This document shows, piece by piece, positions 6,143 through 8,106 of a stretch of 8,106 nucleotides of DNA. Under the pieces are notes generated by a model, which worked only from the letters and a program-made list of their open reading frames with translations, had not been told where the DNA came from and did not search any database. Numbering within the stretch: the stretch's first letter is position 1; each line of letters begins with the position of its first letter. The stretch covers positions 1 through 8,106 of the forward strand of contig DASUSF010000088.1 in the NCBI GenBank assembly GCA_036375275.1, given 5' to 3'. Origin of the DNA: DASUSF01 sp036375275. Lineage in GTDB: Bacteria; Pseudomonadota; Alphaproteobacteria; Geminicoccales; Geminicoccaceae. The position numbers were made by a program, and so were the translations under genes.

Positions 6143-7432
6143 ATGAACCAGCCAAGCTTGATCCAGAGCATCAGCCGCCGCGCCCTTCTCGGCGGCGCCG
6201 CGGCGGGCGTCACCATGTTCGGGCCGTTCCGGCACGTGCGCTACCTCAAGGCGCAGGACAGGCCGATCAAGATCGGGCTGGCCCACGACGCCAGCGGACA
6301 GTTCGCCAACAGCGGCCAGTCGGAGAAGCGCGGGACGATCATGGCGATCGACGAGGTCAACGCCAACGGCGGCGTGCTCGGGCGCCAGATCGAATACGTC
6401 TGGATGGATACCGAGACCACGCCGCAGACCGGGACCCGCGTCGCCGAGCGCATGATCACCCGCGAGAACGTCCACTTCATGATCGGCGCCCTCCAGTCCG
6501 GCGTGGCAAACGCGATGTCGCAGGTCTGCCAGAAGTACGGCTGCATCTACTTCAACACCAATTCGAGCTCGCCCAGCGAGGCCGCAGAGAACTGTCACCG
6601 CGTCAAGTTCGTGTGGGACGGCAACGGCGAGAACTTCAGCCGGGCAGCGGCGAAGAACGCGATCGAGACGTTCGGCAACAAGTGGTTCCTGATCTACAAC
6701 GACTACGTCTGGGGGCAGGACACCAACGAGGCGACGAAGGAGGTCGCGGCCGAGTACGGCGCGGAGGTCATGGACGAGGTGCCGGTGCCGGTCGGCACCC
6801 GCGACTTCTCGCCGATCCTGCTCAGGATCCAGCAGCAGAAGCCCGACGTGGTGGCGGCCGCGGTCGGTGGCGACGACTTCAAGGTGCTGCGCCAGCAGGT
6901 CAACGACATGGGCCTCGGGCGGGACCCCGCCTGGCTCAACAACCAGCAGGACTGGCCGGACATCTACGGGCTCGGGAGCGACGCCGCGTTCGGCGTCTTC
7001 GGCACGACCTGGTACCACTATCTCGACCGGCCGGGCGTGGCCGATCTCGTCGCGCGCTACAAGGAGGCCTACCCGACCACCCGGATCGACGTGCCGGGCA
7101 ACGTCTTCTACAACGGCTACTATGCCATGCGCGAGCTGCTGCGTGTGGTCGAGGAGGTCGGCAACACCGACAACATGCAGATCATCAAGGCGCTCGAAGG
7201 CCGCACGATGAGCGCCGAGGACCGCATGCAGCACCACGACGCGGTGATCGACCCGGACTCGCACCACGTCCAGCAGACGATCTACCTCGCGACCGGCAAC
7301 GACGCGCCCAGGGACGAGACCGACTACTTCAAGATCCTGGCCTCCGCCGATCCCGAGTCGGTCCGCGCGAAGGCCGAGGCGGCCTGCCAGCTGGAGAGCT
7401 ACGAAGACACGCCGAGCTACGACCAGGGCTGA
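6143..7432 (+). CDS. ABC transporter substrate-binding protein, LivJ/Peripl_BP_6 family, Tat-exported
   Basis: This 429-aa protein is the periplasmic ligand receptor of a branched-chain-amino-acid-type (HAAT family) ABC importer. The N-terminus has a twin-arginine signal, SRRALLGG (11-18), followed by a hydrophobic stretch and a likely cleavage near residues 38-40. The mature protein opens with PIKIGLAHDASGQFANSG (41-58), the usual first strand and loop of this fold. EVNANGGVLGR (71-81) and the binding-loop region ALQSGVANA (116-124) follow. The second lobe includes YNDYVWGQD (185-193) and the GGDDFKVLRQ region (242-251). Family members bind Leu/Ile/Val, amides, urea or aromatic acids; the ligand cannot be read here. 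Four cysteines remain after the signal (C129, C134, C151, C415), so disulfides are possible. GGAG lies 7 nt before the ATG. It follows the cupin by 50 nt and precedes a LivH-type permease by 62 nt, consistent with one operon. Confidence 0.93.
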   Translation: MNQPSLIQSISRRALLGGAAAGVTMFGPFRHVRYLKAQDRPIKIGLAHDASGQFANSGQSEKRGTIMAIDEVNANGGVLGRQIEYVWMDTETTPQTGTRVAERMITRENVHFMIGALQSGVANAMSQVCQKYGCIYFNTNSSSPSEAAENCHRVKFVWDGNGENFSRAAAKNAIETFGNKWFLIYNDYVWGQDTNEATKEVAAEYGAEVMDEVPVPVGTRDFSPILLRIQQQKPDVVAAAVGGDDFKVLRQQVNDMGLGRDPAWLNNQQDWPDIYGLGSDAAFGVFGTTWYHYLDRPGVADLVARYKEAYPTTRIDVPGNVFYNGYYAMRELLRVVEEVGNTDNMQIIKALEGRTMSAEDRMQHHDAVIDPDSHHVQQTIYLATGNDAPRDETDYFKILASADPESVRAKAEAACQLESYEDTPSYDQG

Positions 7433-7442
7433 TCGCGCGGCC

Positions 7443-7471
7443 GGGACGGCGCCCCGCGCGGGCGTCGTCCC
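7443..7471 (+). repeat. 12-bp GC-rich hairpin between binding-protein and permease genes
   Basis: GGGACGGCGCCC (7443-7454) pairs along its whole length with GGGCGTCGTCCC (7460-7471), with one G.U wobble and a 5-nt loop. It starts 10 nt after the binding-protein stop and ends 23 nt before the permease ATG. It is followed by C residues, not T, so it is not a canonical intrinsic terminator. A structure here may protect the 3' end of the binding-protein message and lower permease expression, as known for REP hairpins between malE and malF in Escherichia coli. That function is inferred by analogy. Confidence 0.6.
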
Positions 7472-7494
7472 CCCAACGCACTGGCACCCGCCCG

Positions 7495-8106
7495 ATGGAC
7501 CTCGTCTTCCAGCTGCCGCCCCACCTCCTGAACGCGGTGGCGCTCGGCCTCCTGTTCGCCCTGGTGGCGCTCGGCTTCATGCTGATCATCGGCGTCATGG
7601 AGGTGATCAACCTCGCCCACGGCTCGTTCTTCGCGCTCGGGGCCTACTTCGCGCTCGCCGTCATCGCCCCGGACGGCGGCCTGCCGTTCGCCTTCATGGA
7701 ACCGTGGTACGCGCTCCCGGCGTGGCCGCGCTACGTCACGGCGCTCCTCGTCGCGCCGGTGCTGGTCGGGATCGTCGGCACCGGGCTGGAGGTCTGCCTC
7801 CGGCGCATCTACGGCGCCGATCCCCTCTACGGGCTCCTACTCACGTTCGGCGCGGCCCTGGTCCTGGAAGAGCTGATCCGCCTGGTCTGGGGCTCGAGCG
7901 AATACTACATCCCCGTGCCACGCGAGATCAGCGGCGGCTTCATCCTGGACGACCTGATCTACTCGACCTACCGGATCTATGCCGCCGCGTTCGCGCTGGC
8001 CATGATCGGGCTGCTGTGGCTGTTCCTCAACCGGACGCCCTATGGCGCGGTGATCAAGGCGGGCGCGCACGACAGCGAGATGGTCCGCGCGCTCGGCTAC
8101 AACCTC
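7495..8106 (+). CDS. branched-chain amino acid-type ABC permease, LivH family (3' end outside window)
   Basis: The first 204 codons of an inner-membrane permease are present and the frame stays open to the right edge; family members are usually near 290-310 aa. Hydrophobic segments are visible at about 10-33, 40-58, 80-102, 112-132 and 160-178. The LivH hallmark INLAHGSFFALGAY (38-51) lies at the end of the first segments, and RTPYGAVIKAGAHDSEMVRALGYN (about 180-203) matches the cytoplasmic loop that contacts the ATPase in this family. It would form the channel with a LivM-type partner and LivG/LivF ATPases expected further right, and take ligand from the binding protein encoded 62 nt upstream. 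The ATG has no clear Shine-Dalgarno site, but no other start lies nearby in frame, and translation may be low relative to the binding protein. The substrate is unknown. Confidence 0.93.
   Translation, partial: MDLVFQLPPHLLNAVALGLLFALVALGFMLIIGVMEVINLAHGSFFALGAYFALAVIAPDGGLPFAFMEPWYALPAWPRYVTALLVAPVLVGIVGTGLEVCLRRIYGADPLYGLLLTFGAALVLEELIRLVWGSSEYYIPVPREISGGFILDDLIYSTYRIYAAAFALAMIGLLWLFLNRTPYGAVIKAGAHDSEMVRALGYNL

Noticed and set aside
7443..7471. Intrinsic terminator reading of the long hairpin
   Set aside because: It is followed by C residues rather than a T-run, and the next gene continues the same transporter system, so full termination is unlikely.

Overview
The window is a GC-rich (clearly above 65% G+C by eye), densely packed bacterial chromosome segment. 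A high-GC Pseudomonadota, possibly alphaproteobacterial, fits the twin-arginine periplasmic binding protein, the LivH-type transporter and the FNR/FixK-type box, but no taxonomic marker gene is present, so this is a weak inference. No RNA gene, mobile element or CRISPR array was seen.

Layout. Two divergent gene blocks flank an intergenic region at about 5267-5645. On the minus strand, reading from 5266 down to 3, lie a GltD-like FAD/NADPH oxidoreductase with N-terminal and C-terminal iron-sulfur regions (544 aa) and a full-length single-chain pyruvate:ferredoxin (flavodoxin) oxidoreductase of the NifJ type (1210 aa). They overlap by 4 bp (ATGA). The PFOR stop overlaps another ATG at the left edge in the same way, so a third gene may continue outside. 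On the plus strand, from 5646 rightwards, lie a small single-domain cupin (148 aa), a Tat-exported LivJ/Peripl_BP_6 substrate-binding protein (429 aa) and the first 204 codons of a LivH-type permease cut by the right edge.

How they work together. The minus block looks like an oxygen-sensitive pyruvate/acetyl-CoA module in which the GltD-like flavoprotein could exchange electrons between PFOR and NADP(H). A TTGA-N6-TCAA box sits 57 nt upstream of its first start codon, with geometry suited to FNR/FixK activation at low oxygen. The plus block looks like the start of a branched-chain-amino-acid-type ABC importer operon (the remaining permease and ATPases would lie to the right), led by a cupin that may act on or sense the imported compound. 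The substrate cannot be read from the sequence.

Most of this is recognisable biology. The points that deserve a second look are the PFOR/flavoprotein pairing and its incomplete N-terminal cluster ligand set, the FNR-type box, a 12-bp hairpin between the binding protein and permease genes, and a 7-11-7 dyad upstream of the cupin.
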